Of a stretch of DNA of 64,000 nt, positions 36,301 to 46,164 are shown one piece after another. The notes under the pieces were generated by a model. That model saw only the letters and a program-made list of their open reading frames with translations, was not told the origin of the DNA and ran no database searches. Each line of letters opens with the position of its first letter. Position 1 is the first letter of the stretch. The stretch spans positions 124,001 to 188,000 of the forward strand of contig JAYWVB010000003.1 of assembly GCA_039881045.1 (NCBI GenBank), given 5' to 3'. Origin of the DNA: Chaetomium olivaceum (lineage: Eukaryota; Ascomycota; Sordariomycetes; Sordariales; Chaetomiaceae). Both the position numbers and the translations under genes were made by a program.

Positions 36301-36746
36301 TGGGGAAGAGTTAGTTTCACCTGGGTGGTGGGTGCTTTTTCCGCAGATAGGGGCACTTACAGGCTTCAGGTTGATTCGGGTTCAGCCGGAAAGCTGCGCC
36401 TTTCTGTTGGGGGTCAGCTACACTTTGTGTGCCGCTTTTAACAAGACTGACCCTCCCCTGGGGCTTACCTTCTTGATAAAGCCGTGGGAGTTGAATGTGT
36501 CGTAGCAGTCGATAAACTCGAGAAAGTGGCGCATCGATGGAAGCATGCTCTCTCCGATATGGTACCTACACCCCCGTTAAAAACATATTCCAAGCACATG
36601 TCAGATCTATAAAATGAGTACCTGGGGTGCTTGTCCGCCTCCAGCATCACCACATCGATACCCTCGCGTGCCAAGGCAGCCGAGGCGAAGGATCCCGCGG
36701 GACCCCCGCCAACGACGAGCACCGTACAGCTTTGTGGCACCGACAT
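33372..36746 (-). CDS. Flavin-dependent halogenase fused to O-methyltransferase
   Basis: Exons 36746-36622, 36565-36469, 36403-36361, 36297-35352, 35282-34522, 34440-33372, on the minus strand. N-terminal two thirds: FAD-dependent halogenase of the fungal Rdc2/RadH type, with VLVVGGGPAGSFASAALA (FAD), HPRYHIGESML across the first intron, WCWFIPL (the WxWxIP halogenase motif) and GDAGCFIDPYFSSG. It ends near LDAIDGLAPRMERGNLGL. An Asn-Gly-rich linker (34690-34830) then joins a class I SAM-dependent O-methyltransferase with VFVDVGGNVGHQTQ (SAM) and a C-terminal DLNMMLLFGGMERRRDDW. Likely role: chlorination and O-methylation of the phenolic polyketide. Oddities: single-base frameshifts are needed near 35590 and 35382 (halogenase) and near 33912 and 33882 (methyltransferase), mostly in C/G or T/A runs. 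The linker frame is open from the halogenase end into the methyltransferase, so the fusion does not depend on correcting them. Confidence 0.85.
34690..34830 (-). repeat. Asn-Gly-rich linker between halogenase and methyltransferase
   Basis: Low-complexity coding segment with repeated Asn-Gly, Asn-Gly-His and Asn-Gly-Thr units (for example NANGHANANGHENGSMNG). It resembles the KS-AT linker of the HR-PKS in composition. It probably acts as a flexible tether. Confidence 0.65.
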
Positions 36747-37818
36747 GGTGGGTTTGTAACGGTGCGAGGATTATTCAAAGTCGTGGTTGGTTGTAAGACT
36801 GCCCTTGTTGAATCCAGTAAGGTATATGACATATGTACAGGTGAGCACGAGTGAAGACAAGTTGATGCACGGATTGCTTTTCCGTCCTCAACTTTTGGCT
36901 TTCCCATAGCCCGTTTTGTACTTTATCTTGTATTCCCCGGTTCCCCTAGATTTCACCACATAATACTGGAGGACTTGTTTACTCCAATCCAACACAACGA
37001 ATTGCATCCCGAGTCACCTGCCCGGCTCGCGTCCACGGCTGACCCACGTCTGCCGACGGCATGATTTGCGTCAGCCCCCAATACCCGAGTTCTGCGCGGT
37101 TCCGAAGGATCCGCTACCGGCGGCGGAGGTGGGTGAGGCGGTTGCGGATGCCAACCGGGGGATTCACAATTAACCGACGAGAACTGTCCGATGGCGGGCA
37201 GGATTGCTGACAACAACTTGACAAGGAACAACCAAATCGACGATCGATGCGGCACAGGCCGATGTGCCGGCCTCCCGCTACGGGACGTTCCGAGGAGTCA
37301 CGCCCTTTGGCGAGGTATGGAATTAGCACGGGAATTGCTATACGCATCCGCAGATTCGCGTATTGCGCTGTGCTGTTTGGGACTTTCCCCGGGAGGCCAG
37401 GGCCGGATGGGAACCCAAGGAAAAGTAAGCACTAAGGTTAAGGTTATCGAAAGAAGCGACGAAACAACCCTGGGGTCACATTGAACGTCACAGGATGTGA
37501 GAGAGATATGTAGTGTATGTCGGAGGGCAGGGGTTGTAAGAGGCTAAAAGTACCGAGTACGTCGGTCGGTTGAGTACGAAGTAACCCCTGCCTTCCGATA
37601 GCAGCTCGTTTTCGCCCGTGATATCCGTCTACAAGTTCAGAGGGTACGGTATGCAATTACGAGTAAGGTATTGACAGCGAGGGTTACCCATAATCCGATA
37701 ATTGTGCCTTGTTTGTGTGCGCAATCTATGTAGTTCGTGGGGATATCTACTGTGTGACGTGTAGGAATGATAGAATTGTACAACCAGACAAGACCGTTCA
37801 TGCATGCCAACGTCCATC
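36747..37818. promoter_or_regulatory. Halogenase promoter / regulator 3' region
   Basis: About 1.1 kb between the halogenase start and the stop of the AflR-like regulator, both on the minus strand. It includes ACTGTCCGATGG at 37183-37194, sharing the CTGTCCGA core found three times in front of the NR-PKS. No coding frame is supported. Confidence 0.4.
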
Positions 37819-39099
37819 CTATGCGGCTCCTACATGCCGGGTTCTACGATGCAACGGCGCCGTCTGCAGCTTGGCTGCCGTCTCATCCGCAGCCGCCTTG
37901 AGTCTGGACTTGAGAAGTTCTGCCAGACCTTGGAGTATCTCCATCTCAGACGACCCTGGCTGTGCCTGCCCTGCTCCCGTCTTATACCGGTTGGTGAATT
38001 GATACACCACCGTCGCTAGCTTGGACAGCTCGCCAAGTACCTGCACTAGTATCAAATCCTCCTTTTTCCCGCAATGGAGCAGCGCGTCGTCCGGCGGCGG
38101 AAAAGAAAGCAGCACATCATCCATGGACAGCCCCAACCCGCCATCACCACCATCCACACCCACCGTTCTTGACGACATGATAGCCATCAACGGCGAGTGA
38201 TGACTCGCGGTACACGGCGGCCGGGCGGTAAACCGGCTCACGATGGCACTGTACAGGTCCAAGATAGACAGACAGGCCGCGCTGACAATCATGCCCGTCT
38301 CGAGGCGCTCGGAGCACGGGCAGATCAGGGTGGTTGACATGCGCCGCATGGCCTGTCCCGCCGTCTGCATGGCGGCTTCCGCGGTTTGGACGACCTCGGC
38401 GGTCCATGGCCCGACGACTAGGGCCAAGGTCGTCGCATTGAGCCTGTTGTTGGCTGCCTCGAGCTGACGCTGAGTCGTCATGGCCAGCTCGACACAGTCA
38501 GAGTCGCACTCGGCTTGAGCCGCGGGTGCCGAGGCTGCCGAGAATGCTAAAGAGGAGGAGGAAGAAGTGGTGGTGGTGGAGGAGAAGACGGAAGAACCGG
38601 CAAGGATGGGGTCTAAAGATTGTTCAGGTTGCTGTTGGTGTTGTTGGTTCTGCTGCTTCTGTTGCTGCTGACGCGAGCGAACAGGTGGTGTCAGAGAGCC
38701 CATAGACGGCGGCGTATCCAGCGGGGATGGGAATGGTGCCGATTTCCTTCGGTTCACAGCCACTGAGTCTCGGCGTTGCGTGACGGGTGAGACTGGCGTC
38801 ACGGGATATGCCGAATGATCGAGTGATATGCTCTCGTTCTCGAACTCGGCTCCGCTGATCGCCGAATCTCGTCTGACGTTGGCCTGCCTACTGCTGCGTC
38901 CCTGTGGCCGGCCGACTCGCCGGGCGGGGCTGTAAAAACACGGATAGCCCAGCTTATCGCATCGACCGCAGATGGGTTTCTGTCGGTCGCATCGGACCTT
39001 AGATGCCGAGCACATGTCGCACGAGTCCTTGAGCCTCCTCGACGGCCGTTCGAGGGACCAGGTTGGTTGGTGGTAGCGGTATTCGCGGGATCCGTCCAT
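37819..39099 (-). CDS. AflR-like Zn2Cys6 transcription factor
   Basis: Single-exon gene, 426 aa. Residues about 27-54 form a Zn2Cys6 binuclear cluster with the AflR-type spacing: CDMCSASKVRCDRQKPICGR, then CDKLGYPC, followed by YSPARRVGRPQGR. The middle is Ser/Thr/Gln/Pro-rich with a Gln run. The C-terminal half matches the AflR regulatory region (LNATTLALVVGPWTAEVVQ, STTLICPCSERLETGMIVSA, later LILVQVLGELSKLATVVYQF). AflR-family proteins are pathway-specific activators of fungal polyketide clusters. The position between the halogenase and an AflR-like partner supports a cluster role. It should be nuclear and bind palindromic or half-site CGG/TCG sequences. No frameshift is needed. Confidence 0.88.
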   Translation of the reverse strand: MDGSREYRYHQPTWSLERPSRRLKDSCDMCSASKVRCDRQKPICGRCDKLGYPCFYSPARRVGRPQGRSSRQANVRRDSAISGAEFENESISLDHSAYPVTPVSPVTQRRDSVAVNRRKSAPFPSPLDTPPSMGSLTPPVRSRQQQQKQQNQQHQQQPEQSLDPILAGSSVFSSTTTTSSSSSLAFSAASAPAAQAECDSDCVELAMTTQRQLEAANNRLNATTLALVVGPWTAEVVQTAEAAMQTAGQAMRRMSTTLICPCSERLETGMIVSAACLSILDLYSAIVSRFTARPPCTASHHSPLMAIMSSRTVGVDGGDGGLGLSMDDVLLSFPPPDDALLHCGKKEDLILVQVLGELSKLATVVYQFTNRYKTGAGQAQPGSSEMEILQGLAELLKSRLKAAADETAAKLQTAPLHRRTRHVGAA

Positions 39100-39783
39100 T
39101 TTTGCGGTGGGGTGTTGAAAGAAGGCCGTATGGAACTTGGGATGATGGCTGGAGGGTTGAGAGTCTAGAGATGAATGCTAGTCACCATTGAGCATCGGTT
39201 GGGGCGGAAAGGCGGGACTTTGGGGGACAGGGTTTCTCTGACGACAAGGTGTTGACCAGGGAGGTATTCAAGGAGATGGAAAGTAGACAGCTTGATATTA
39301 GCCGAATGCAAAGCGGCGGTCGCGTATTTCAACTTGAATTGTTTTCTTGAAAGGCGGTTCCGGAGAATCCAGATAAGTTAGTCGACGAAGGGACACTCCG
39401 GTGCAATTCGGTTCCCTATGGTTGCTACGCTGACATGCAGCCGTTTGGCGCGGCCCGCGTGGGGGCGGCGCTGCTGCGAAGGCGTTTATCGTAAGCACAC
39501 GGACAAGACGACACAGACGTCCACGGTAACACGGGATCGATACGCGATTTCCTTAACTCAGGTAGTCCGTGCTGACTCCCTACCTACCTCCCTAAAGTAT
39601 CCTCTCACTCTCAAGGGGGGCCGGGGAACGGCCCCTAAGCAATCAGCGGTGTCTCCGCACAGGAGCGCTTATGTCTTTCCTGTCCTGGCAACCAGGAGAC
39701 CATCCCCCGTTCCGATCCGCCGCCGTTTGAACTGGCTATGAGGGCGAACAGGATGGGGTAACCATCCGCCGACGGGTATTAGT
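39100..39783. promoter_or_regulatory. Divergent promoter of the two AflR-like genes
   Basis: Intergenic region between the AflR-like Zn2Cys6 gene (-) and the Zn-cluster-less AflR-like gene (+). A shared bidirectional promoter would allow co-expression. Nothing else is recognised. Confidence 0.45.
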
Positions 39784-41199
39784 ATGAGTACATCGCCAAG
39801 ACCCCATCCCTCGATCCTAACCCCTCACAGCCTCTCCCGTCCATACCCTCTTGCCCCCTCGTTAGTGCCTTACGCCGCCGAGAATTTGTGCCACCCCACG
39901 ATGGAGTGGAGTTTGTATCCTGAGCTGGTCCAGACCCTCGGCAGCGGCAGTCAGGGGCTCCCCCTTTTCGATCTCAACCCGTCCAGCACCGCGGGTACCT
40001 CTCCCGAAGGCAATGGCGACTCTGAGTTCGTACTCGGTTTCACGACGTCAGAGCTATCTGACTTTCTCGCCGACGCGGGGGAGCCGTCCGTTTCCGACCT
40101 GCTAGCCTGGGAGTCGTGGGAGGTCGGGGGTTTAGGGGCTAATAAAGCCGCGGCGCTTACACCACCTTCCAACCCAGAAGCGCGACAGGCACGCGGCGGC
40201 AGCGGCATTCCTCGGGCCGCTGTCAACAACAACAACATCAGCACCCGTCCCAGCAGCGCGGTTGACGCACCCACGCGGCGGTGCTGCTCAACGCCGGCCA
40301 ACCCCTGCATCACTGCCGCCGCCAGCGCCATTCGCGCGTTACACACGTGTGCCGACATGTGCCTGTCGTCGTCGGGATCCGGGGCGCCCTCCATCAGCAC
40401 CAGCACCAGCAACAATGGCGGCAGCGGCAGCAGCAGCACCGGCACCAGCAAAACCACAAACGTCGGCCACAACCCTAGGCTGCGCACCCTCGACGAGATG
40501 TTGACTTCCAGCCGGGACGCCACACGCACAATCTCGGCCACGCTGGACTGCGGCGCCTGCTCCTCGCAGCCACAGCTCCATCTCCTGGCGGCGACTGCCT
40601 TGGAGAAGTTGGCGGAGTGGTACCGTACCGTCCTGCAGGGGTTGGCGTCGTCCACATCCTCCTCTTCCTCTTTGTTCTCATCCTCAAACTCCTCTTCCTC
40701 TTCCTCCTCCTTTTCTCCCTCTCGTTCATCATCATCCTCCTCGTCCTCGCCCTCCGCGCCATCAACAAGACCAGCCACCTCATCATCATTATCACCACCG
40801 TCATCATTACCACCGTCATCAACAAAAACCATCCCAAGACCTCCTCCCCACGCCCACAACCACCCCCTCCCCCCCATCACCATCGGCACGCACACCATCG
40901 CCGAAGAAGAGACGCTGCAGGCCGCGGTGCTAGCGCAGATTGTGCTGCAGCGGCTGCGCGAGCTGAAGGCGGTGGCGGAGCAGCTGGCGCGGCGGATGGG
41001 GCAGGAGGAGGAGGAGGAGGGGAAGGAGGAGAAGGAGGAGAACGACTCGGCGGGGGGAAACGGGGGGATGCTGCTGCTGCTGCCGGGGGTGGTACGCGAG
41101 CAGCTGGTGGCGCGGGTGCGGTGCGGGTTGGTGGCGGCGTGGGAGGAGCTGGGGGTGGTGTTGATGGAGGGGGCTCGGGGTGGTGCGGGGTTGTATTAA
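39784..41199 (+). CDS. AflR-like regulatory protein lacking a Zn cluster
   Basis: Single-exon frame of 471 aa; the ATG at 39901 (MEWSLYPELVQTLGSG) is an alternative start. There is no Cys-rich Zn2Cys6 motif anywhere. Residues about 180-290 match the AflR C-terminal regulatory domain: CITAAASAIRALHTCADMCL, then LRTLDEMLTSSRDATRTISA, TLDCGACSSQPQLHLLAATA and LEKLAEWYRTVLQ. The C-terminal section (EETLQAAVLAQIVLQRLREL and EQLVARVRCGLVAAWEELG) corresponds to the closing helices of the family. Between them lie a long poly-Ser/Pro region and an acidic Glu run. It could be a co-regulator or heterodimer partner of the neighbouring AflR-like factor, or a derivative that lost its DNA-binding exon. I found no Zn-cluster exon upstream within 39100-39783. 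Confidence 0.7.
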   Translation: MSTSPRPHPSILTPHSLSRPYPLAPSLVPYAAENLCHPTMEWSLYPELVQTLGSGSQGLPLFDLNPSSTAGTSPEGNGDSEFVLGFTTSELSDFLADAGEPSVSDLLAWESWEVGGLGANKAAALTPPSNPEARQARGGSGIPRAAVNNNNISTRPSSAVDAPTRRCCSTPANPCITAAASAIRALHTCADMCLSSSGSGAPSISTSTSNNGGSGSSSTGTSKTTNVGHNPRLRTLDEMLTSSRDATRTISATLDCGACSSQPQLHLLAATALEKLAEWYRTVLQGLASSTSSSSSLFSSSNSSSSSSSFSPSRSSSSSSSSPSAPSTRPATSSSLSPPSSLPPSSTKTIPRPPPHAHNHPLPPITIGTHTIAEEETLQAAVLAQIVLQRLRELKAVAEQLARRMGQEEEEEGKEEKEENDSAGGNGGMLLLLPGVVREQLVARVRCGLVAAWEELGVVLMEGARGGAGLY

Positions 41200-41557
41200 T
41201 TAAGTATGATCAGGGGGCGGGGGGGTAAAGGGGTTTTGTTTGTTTTGTTTTGGTTTGTTGAGTTGTTTTTCAGGTTTGGTTTGGGATTGTGATGGGAAGT
41301 GTCACCGAGGTACATAAGTAAGGCGGTACTATTTGTAAGAATGTTTGTTGGAAAGGGGAGACATATCGGATGCATAGGACTAAGGGGAGCATGTCTGGAG
41401 CATGTCTGGCGACAGGGGATTGCTACATGTACTATGCAATTATGCTAGAAGTCTAAAGTGTATGTCTTTCTGTCACGCAGTTATTAAAACGATTAGAACT
41501 ACAAGGGGTCTGTCCATTTCCGCTAACCTGTGCCGCATCCGCCTGCTCCCTTTCCCC
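41200..41557. other. Convergent 3' spacer
   Basis: Between the stop of the AflR-like protein (+) and the stop of the MFS transporter (-). G-rich then T-rich sequence (41214-41280) is consistent with 3' untranslated and polyadenylation regions. No gene is seen. Confidence 0.4.
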
Positions 41558-43222
41558 TCAAGCCGGCGATGATTCCCTTCCGTCCCGGGCACCATCCCCA
41601 ACAGGGTCGGCCCCACGCATCTTGGCCAGCAGAAGCGCGGCCTCGTGGGCATACTTGCACTTCATCCTGATGGCCGCGCCGTACTTGTACGCTAGGAACG
41701 GAAAAGGCATACACGCGACTGTCAGGAAGGCCGGGATGGAGCTGGCCCAGTGAATGCCGAGGTTCGCGTACATCTTCCCCACAAACAGCGGGAATGCCGT
41801 GGCAAAGAGGGACCGCAGTATGGCACCGGCAGCCAGAACCGACGCAGCGTAGAGTGTATAGGCGTCGAGCAGGTAGTTGAGACATGAAAGGAAGACCAGT
41901 ACACACCCGAAGCCAAAAGGGGCGGAAAGGATAAGGCTGGCCGACCAGTGAATGCTTGGTGCGTTGGTCCACGCAAAGGCGAACATGGAGGCCGGCAGCA
42001 CCAGGGCGCCGATCAGGGAAGGGGGGAGGCGTGACTCGGGCGTGGCGGTGTTGCCCAGCTTTTTATAGCGGCGGTTGTCATAGATGGTAAACATTAGGCC
42101 TATAATCATGCCGACGGCGAGGCCAAGAAATGCGAGACCACCGATGCCCTCGTTCCACCCGCGCAAATCCTGATACACGATAGGAAAAGCCCCTAGGAAC
42201 ATGTAAATGATACCGTAGAGGATGGCGAGGTAGATGGATGATATGAGCACTATGGGCTCTAGAAAGAGCAGCACCCAGGGCCGCTTGAGGGCACGGCCAA
42301 AGATCTCAGCAGGTGTCGCGCTGCTATTCTGGGCAGCCAGCACGCTGATATGGGGGATTCCCGTTTCCCGCGACAGAGCTTCCGCTCGTCTTCTTAGGAG
42401 CACGGGGCCGTACGTCTCGGGCAACAAGATGGAGCCGGAAATCCATACGACACCAATGAAGATGCTGCAAACGCCGTGAACCCAGCGCCAACCGACGTTC
42501 ATGGTGATGAAGCCCCCGATGACAGGACCCAACACAGGGCCCATGAAAGGCGCGGCAGCAAAGATGGTCATGGCCAGGCCGCGCTGAGCGGGCGGAAATA
42601 AGTCGGCGATAACACCGCCGGAGTTGGTCATGGGCGACGCGCCAAAAGTGCCGGCCAGAAAGCGAAAGACCAACAGCTGGGCCATCGAAGTACATCCGGC
42701 CGAGGCGGCGACAAAGGTGACGACGAGGGCGTGAGTAATGATGAAGAGGATCTGGCGACCGTACAACTCGGACAGCGGCGCCCAAAACGCGGGTCCAACG
42801 GCGAAGCCTAGCACGAAGAGCGAGACACCCAAGGCGAAGACTTCGGAGCTGGAGTTGAACTCGGCCATGACCTGTGCTGCCGACGAAGAGTAGGCTGACG
42901 AGGTAAGAGTGATGGCGAGAATGGAAATAGTGACGATGGAGGTGATAAACCACTTCCTGGCGGGTGTGAAGTTCATCGGGTTGGTCGGGTCGCCGGGACC
43001 AAACTCAACAATGATGGGAGCCGGTGATTGGTGTTGTTGTTGCTGCGTTTGCTGGATACCCAGACTAACTGGCGGCGTTATTGACGTGTTTCCTTCCATT
43101 TTCTCCTTGGGCGTTTTCTCGCCAGACTCGACGTCGTCGTCGTCGGCACCGGAACCGATCTTCAGCTCCGTTTCGTGCTCATGTTCAGTTTTTTGCTCTT
43201 GGTTGATTTCTGACAATGCCAT
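41558..43222 (-). CDS. MFS multidrug-type transporter (DHA1 family)
   Basis: Single-exon gene of about 554 aa from the ATG at 43222 (MALSEINQEQ). An in-frame extension to 43423 is considered leader. The cytosolic N-terminus is acidic and Gln-rich. Twelve membrane segments follow, beginning with WFITSIVTISILAITLTSSA. Signature motifs: FGPGDPTNPMNFTPARKW before TM1, LYGRQ in loop 2-3, RFLAGTFGASPMTNSGGVIA in TM4 and GPVLGPVIGGF in TM5, all characteristic of fungal DHA1 drug:H+ antiporters of the polyamine/fluconazole-resistance group. It sits in the plasma membrane. Its position inside the cluster suggests export of the product or self-protection. It is divergent from the Zn2Cys6 gene at 43825. 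No frameshift is needed. Confidence 0.9.
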   Translation of the reverse strand: MALSEINQEQKTEHEHETELKIGSGADDDDVESGEKTPKEKMEGNTSITPPVSLGIQQTQQQQHQSPAPIIVEFGPGDPTNPMNFTPARKWFITSIVTISILAITLTSSAYSSSAAQVMAEFNSSSEVFALGVSLFVLGFAVGPAFWAPLSELYGRQILFIITHALVVTFVAASAGCTSMAQLLVFRFLAGTFGASPMTNSGGVIADLFPPAQRGLAMTIFAAAPFMGPVLGPVIGGFITMNVGWRWVHGVCSIFIGVVWISGSILLPETYGPVLLRRRAEALSRETGIPHISVLAAQNSSATPAEIFGRALKRPWVLLFLEPIVLISSIYLAILYGIIYMFLGAFPIVYQDLRGWNEGIGGLAFLGLAVGMIIGLMFTIYDNRRYKKLGNTATPESRLPPSLIGALVLPASMFAFAWTNAPSIHWSASLILSAPFGFGCVLVFLSCLNYLLDAYTLYAASVLAAGAILRSLFATAFPLFVGKMYANLGIHWASSIPAFLTVACMPFPFLAYKYGAAIRMKCKYAHEAALLLAKMRGADPVGDGARDGRESSPA

Positions 43223-43824
43223 GGTGATGACTCTGATGAGAGTGGTTCTGAATGCTGACTGGACATGGATGAACGCAAGACAGAGAAGAAAAATGTGTTT
43301 CGCGAGGCTGAGATGTCGATATGATTTTGTTGTTTTCCGTTCCCGTTCTGAGATGGCCGGACGGGTTACTGTGTTGGTTTGCTTCCAGGTTGCTTTGCTT
43401 GGCGGTTCCGACGGGGGTGTCACTTACACAGTAATCTGACCAATGACCAACCATCCCGCTTCACCAAAAAAGAATGATGGGGTTTCATTCTCGGGCAGCA
43501 AAGCGGCAGCGAAGGAGTGGAGTTGCTGCGTGGAGTTGCTGCTGCCAAGGGCGATCTCCGACAACAATTGCCAATGGCCAATCACTGCTCTCTCCGCCGC
43601 TTTCTTCTGCTTCCCGCTGTTATCTCCCACCCTCCGCCATTTCCCGCTCAACTTCCGCCCCGACAATGACCCCACCCTTCCGCCATCTTCCTGCTTTAAT
43701 CATCCGCCCATCTTCTTCATTCCGCCCACATGCTCCCGCTCTTCCCGCTTGTCTCCGCTGTCTCCGCTCTTCTCGACCCATCTTCCTCCCGAAGGAAACG
43801 ACTCGAAACAGCACCGCATCCGCC
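43223..43824. promoter_or_regulatory. Divergent promoter, transporter / Zn2Cys6 regulator
   Basis: Spacer between MFS transporter (-) and regulator (+). Contains TTCCGACGG at 43406-43414, a variant of the TCCGAC[AG]G motif seen in other cluster promoters, and CT-rich tracts at 43600-43790 near the regulator start. Confidence 0.4.
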
Positions 43825-46164
43825 ATGTCCAACGCGAGTTTGCCGGGTCGATTGGGTCCTAAGAGACTGAAGATTTCCATTGCCTGTGATTGCTGCCGCA
43901 CAAGCAAGAAAAAGTGCGACGGTGCACGCCCGGGTAGGTAGGAAGGCACACACAGACTGTGACAAACAGACACAGAGAGAAAACTGCAGACACCAATTCA
44001 ACCCCAAAATAATTCATAATTCGACTAATGAACAAGTCATTGCTGGATTAGGGAATTCAACTTTTATTGATTTAATCCATGACAACCCGTAACTAACAAA
44101 CTACCCCGGCGTGTCAGCTTGCAACCAATGCCAGAGAAAACGTACCGCTTGCTCCTACCGGAACGACTCGATCGGGATCCATGGGATCAATACTACGGTT
44201 ACCGCCAGCTCGGACCTTCACCATGTGCCGCCCGAAAGACACGTCGCCCGCCCGGGCCGAACCTTGTCCCCCGATGCCGACCCACTGGAGACAGACGGGA
44301 CCCAGCCCGCCGAGCCCCCTTCCGGAGTTGTCCACGGAGTCTTTGCACGCGAGGTGAAAGCAGCTCTGGACGCAAGATTGGGCATCCCATCGGCCGGCAG
44401 AAAGGCCATCATTTTGACCCCGATGAAAGACGCTCCGTTGTTCGACTTGCGGCTCGGCCCCCAACCAGGCGACAATATCGAGAGCAGTAGCGTGCTCCCC
44501 CATCGCCGACATGCCGACCGCCTAGTGGACCTGTTCTGGCAGCACATCCAACCTCTAGAACCCATTCTCGAGCCCGCGCTCTTCCATCGAAACTACGATG
44601 CGCTGTTTACCGGCCGCCCGCTGCCTAACGGCGCCGACGAGCGCATGTTCCTTAGCATTCTTAATGCCGTCTTTGCCCTGTCGACTCAGCTCCAGGAAAG
44701 TATGCCGGCCGATGAGAGGAACCAGGTCGGCAACACGTACTTCCGTCGTGCCTGGGCCCTGCTACGGGTCGATGCGGCCTTGTGGGAGCCCGGTTCGATC
44801 GAGATGGTACAGTGCCTGCTGATCATGGCCCGCTATCTCCAGTGCTCCAGCCATCTGCATCAGACGTGGATGGCCGTGGGCATCGCTGTCCGCACTGCTC
44901 AGAGCATCGGCCTCGACAGGCCCAACTCAGCATTGGGTGATACCCTGGCTCCTGTCCCCCACGAATTTAGGGAGCGGCTGTGGCAGTGTTGTGTCTACAT
45001 AGACAGGTAAGAGAGAAAAGCTTGGAGTGGCTTGTGCTGGTAACACCGACTGACGATGTCGCCCTAGGATGGTATCATGGGTGATGGGGAGGACTCCAAT
45101 GATACTTCTGCATGGCTTGTCACCGCATGCCGGCGGGGAAGACAATTCCCCCCAAGGTGGTGATCAGACAGCCGGTTACCTGACCAAGACCATGGAGCTG
45201 TACGAGATCTCCAACCACATCTCACTCTCGCACCTCCCATTGCGCAGTAGCCTTCCAGAAAAACTGGGCCTTCCTCCACTTTACCGATTTGAGGACCACT
45301 TTAGCAATGTGTCGAGATACGATGCCTGCCTGGACAGGTGGATCGAGGGCCTACCCCGGTCTCTTCGATATAACCATATCGACGGCCATGTCCATCCCAT
45401 TTCCTACAAACAGGCGCTACTTCTTCAGCTACGGTGAGAGACAGCCACCCTTCTTTATCCCCTATGCGGGCCCTAACATAATGTTCGCCAGCTTTCTCCA
45501 CGGCCGCGTCACCCTCTTCCGGCCCATGCTAGCGCGCCACTGCCTCTCACGGATGCCGACAACCGGCCAGAATGACAATACGACCGATAACAGCGGAACA
45601 CTAAGTCAGCGTATCATCAAGGACTGCGCCGCGCTCTGCGTGGAGAATGCACAAAAGGTGATAGCGCTCATAATAGATGAATGCAGCCCTTCGCCACACC
45701 CCGACGGATCGGGCCGGGGTTCAGCAGCCAGCACCGATGCCGAATCGAGCAGCGGCACCAGCTGTGGGAGCGGCATTATCCCTTGGTGGTACCGCGTCTT
45801 CTATCTGCACGTCGCCGGTACTGTGCTCATGGCAGCCACCTTGCAGCCCAACCTCTGCACGTCAGTCGTCTCTGAATCGTGGGACCGCGCCATGGCCGCT
45901 CTGCGCGCCCACAAACATCTAAGCCCCTTTGTAGCCCAGTGCTTGGCTACCTTTGAGACGCTGTCGTCAGGCATGAGTACCCATCAACAAACCCCCTACG
46001 GCCCATCTGTCGCGGGGGAGCGCGTTACTCATAACAATGTGAATAGTACCCCAATGCCGCCCCTTCAGGATGTATTTTTTCAGGACATGGCCTATGAGAC
46101 GGAGGCCTTGTTTTTTGGCATGGATGATACCTCTTGGATGGGTAATTTAGCGTTGCCGCTGTAA
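43825..46164 (+). CDS. Zn2Cys6 transcription factor with fungal-specific TF domain
   Basis: Four exons 43825-43933, 44118-45006, 45068-45433 and 45492-46164, all phase-consistent; 678 aa. The first intron (184 nt) splits the zinc cluster; splicing restores CDCCRTSKKKCDGARP + ACNQCQRKRTAC with the exact C-x2-C-x6-C-x6-C-x2-C-x6-C spacing. The middle region is the fungal_trans (MHR) domain: LVDLFWQHIQPLEPILEPAL, RAWALLRVDAALWEPGSIEM and GIAVRTAQSIGLDRPNS, then ERLWQCCVYIDRMVSWVMGR across an intron. It is a nuclear regulator by family. The location immediately upstream of and co-directional with the NR-PKS, and divergent from the transporter, suggests a second pathway regulator. The open frame is intact. 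Confidence 0.88.

Noticed and set aside
36747..37818. Searching for an AflR site of the form TCG-N5-CGA in the promoters
   Set aside because: By eye no convincing full site was found in the cluster promoters; the TCCGAC motif was recorded instead.
39951..40898. Long minus-strand open frame opposite the AflR-like gene
   Set aside because: It is the antisense of poly-Ser/poly-Pro codons (gives poly-Asp/Glu runs) and has no motif, whereas the + strand matches the AflR C-terminal domain.
43223..43423. N-terminal extension of the MFS transporter upstream of 43222
   Set aside because: The extra 67 residues are unlike other transporters of the family; the ATG at 43222 gives a normal acidic cytosolic N-terminus.
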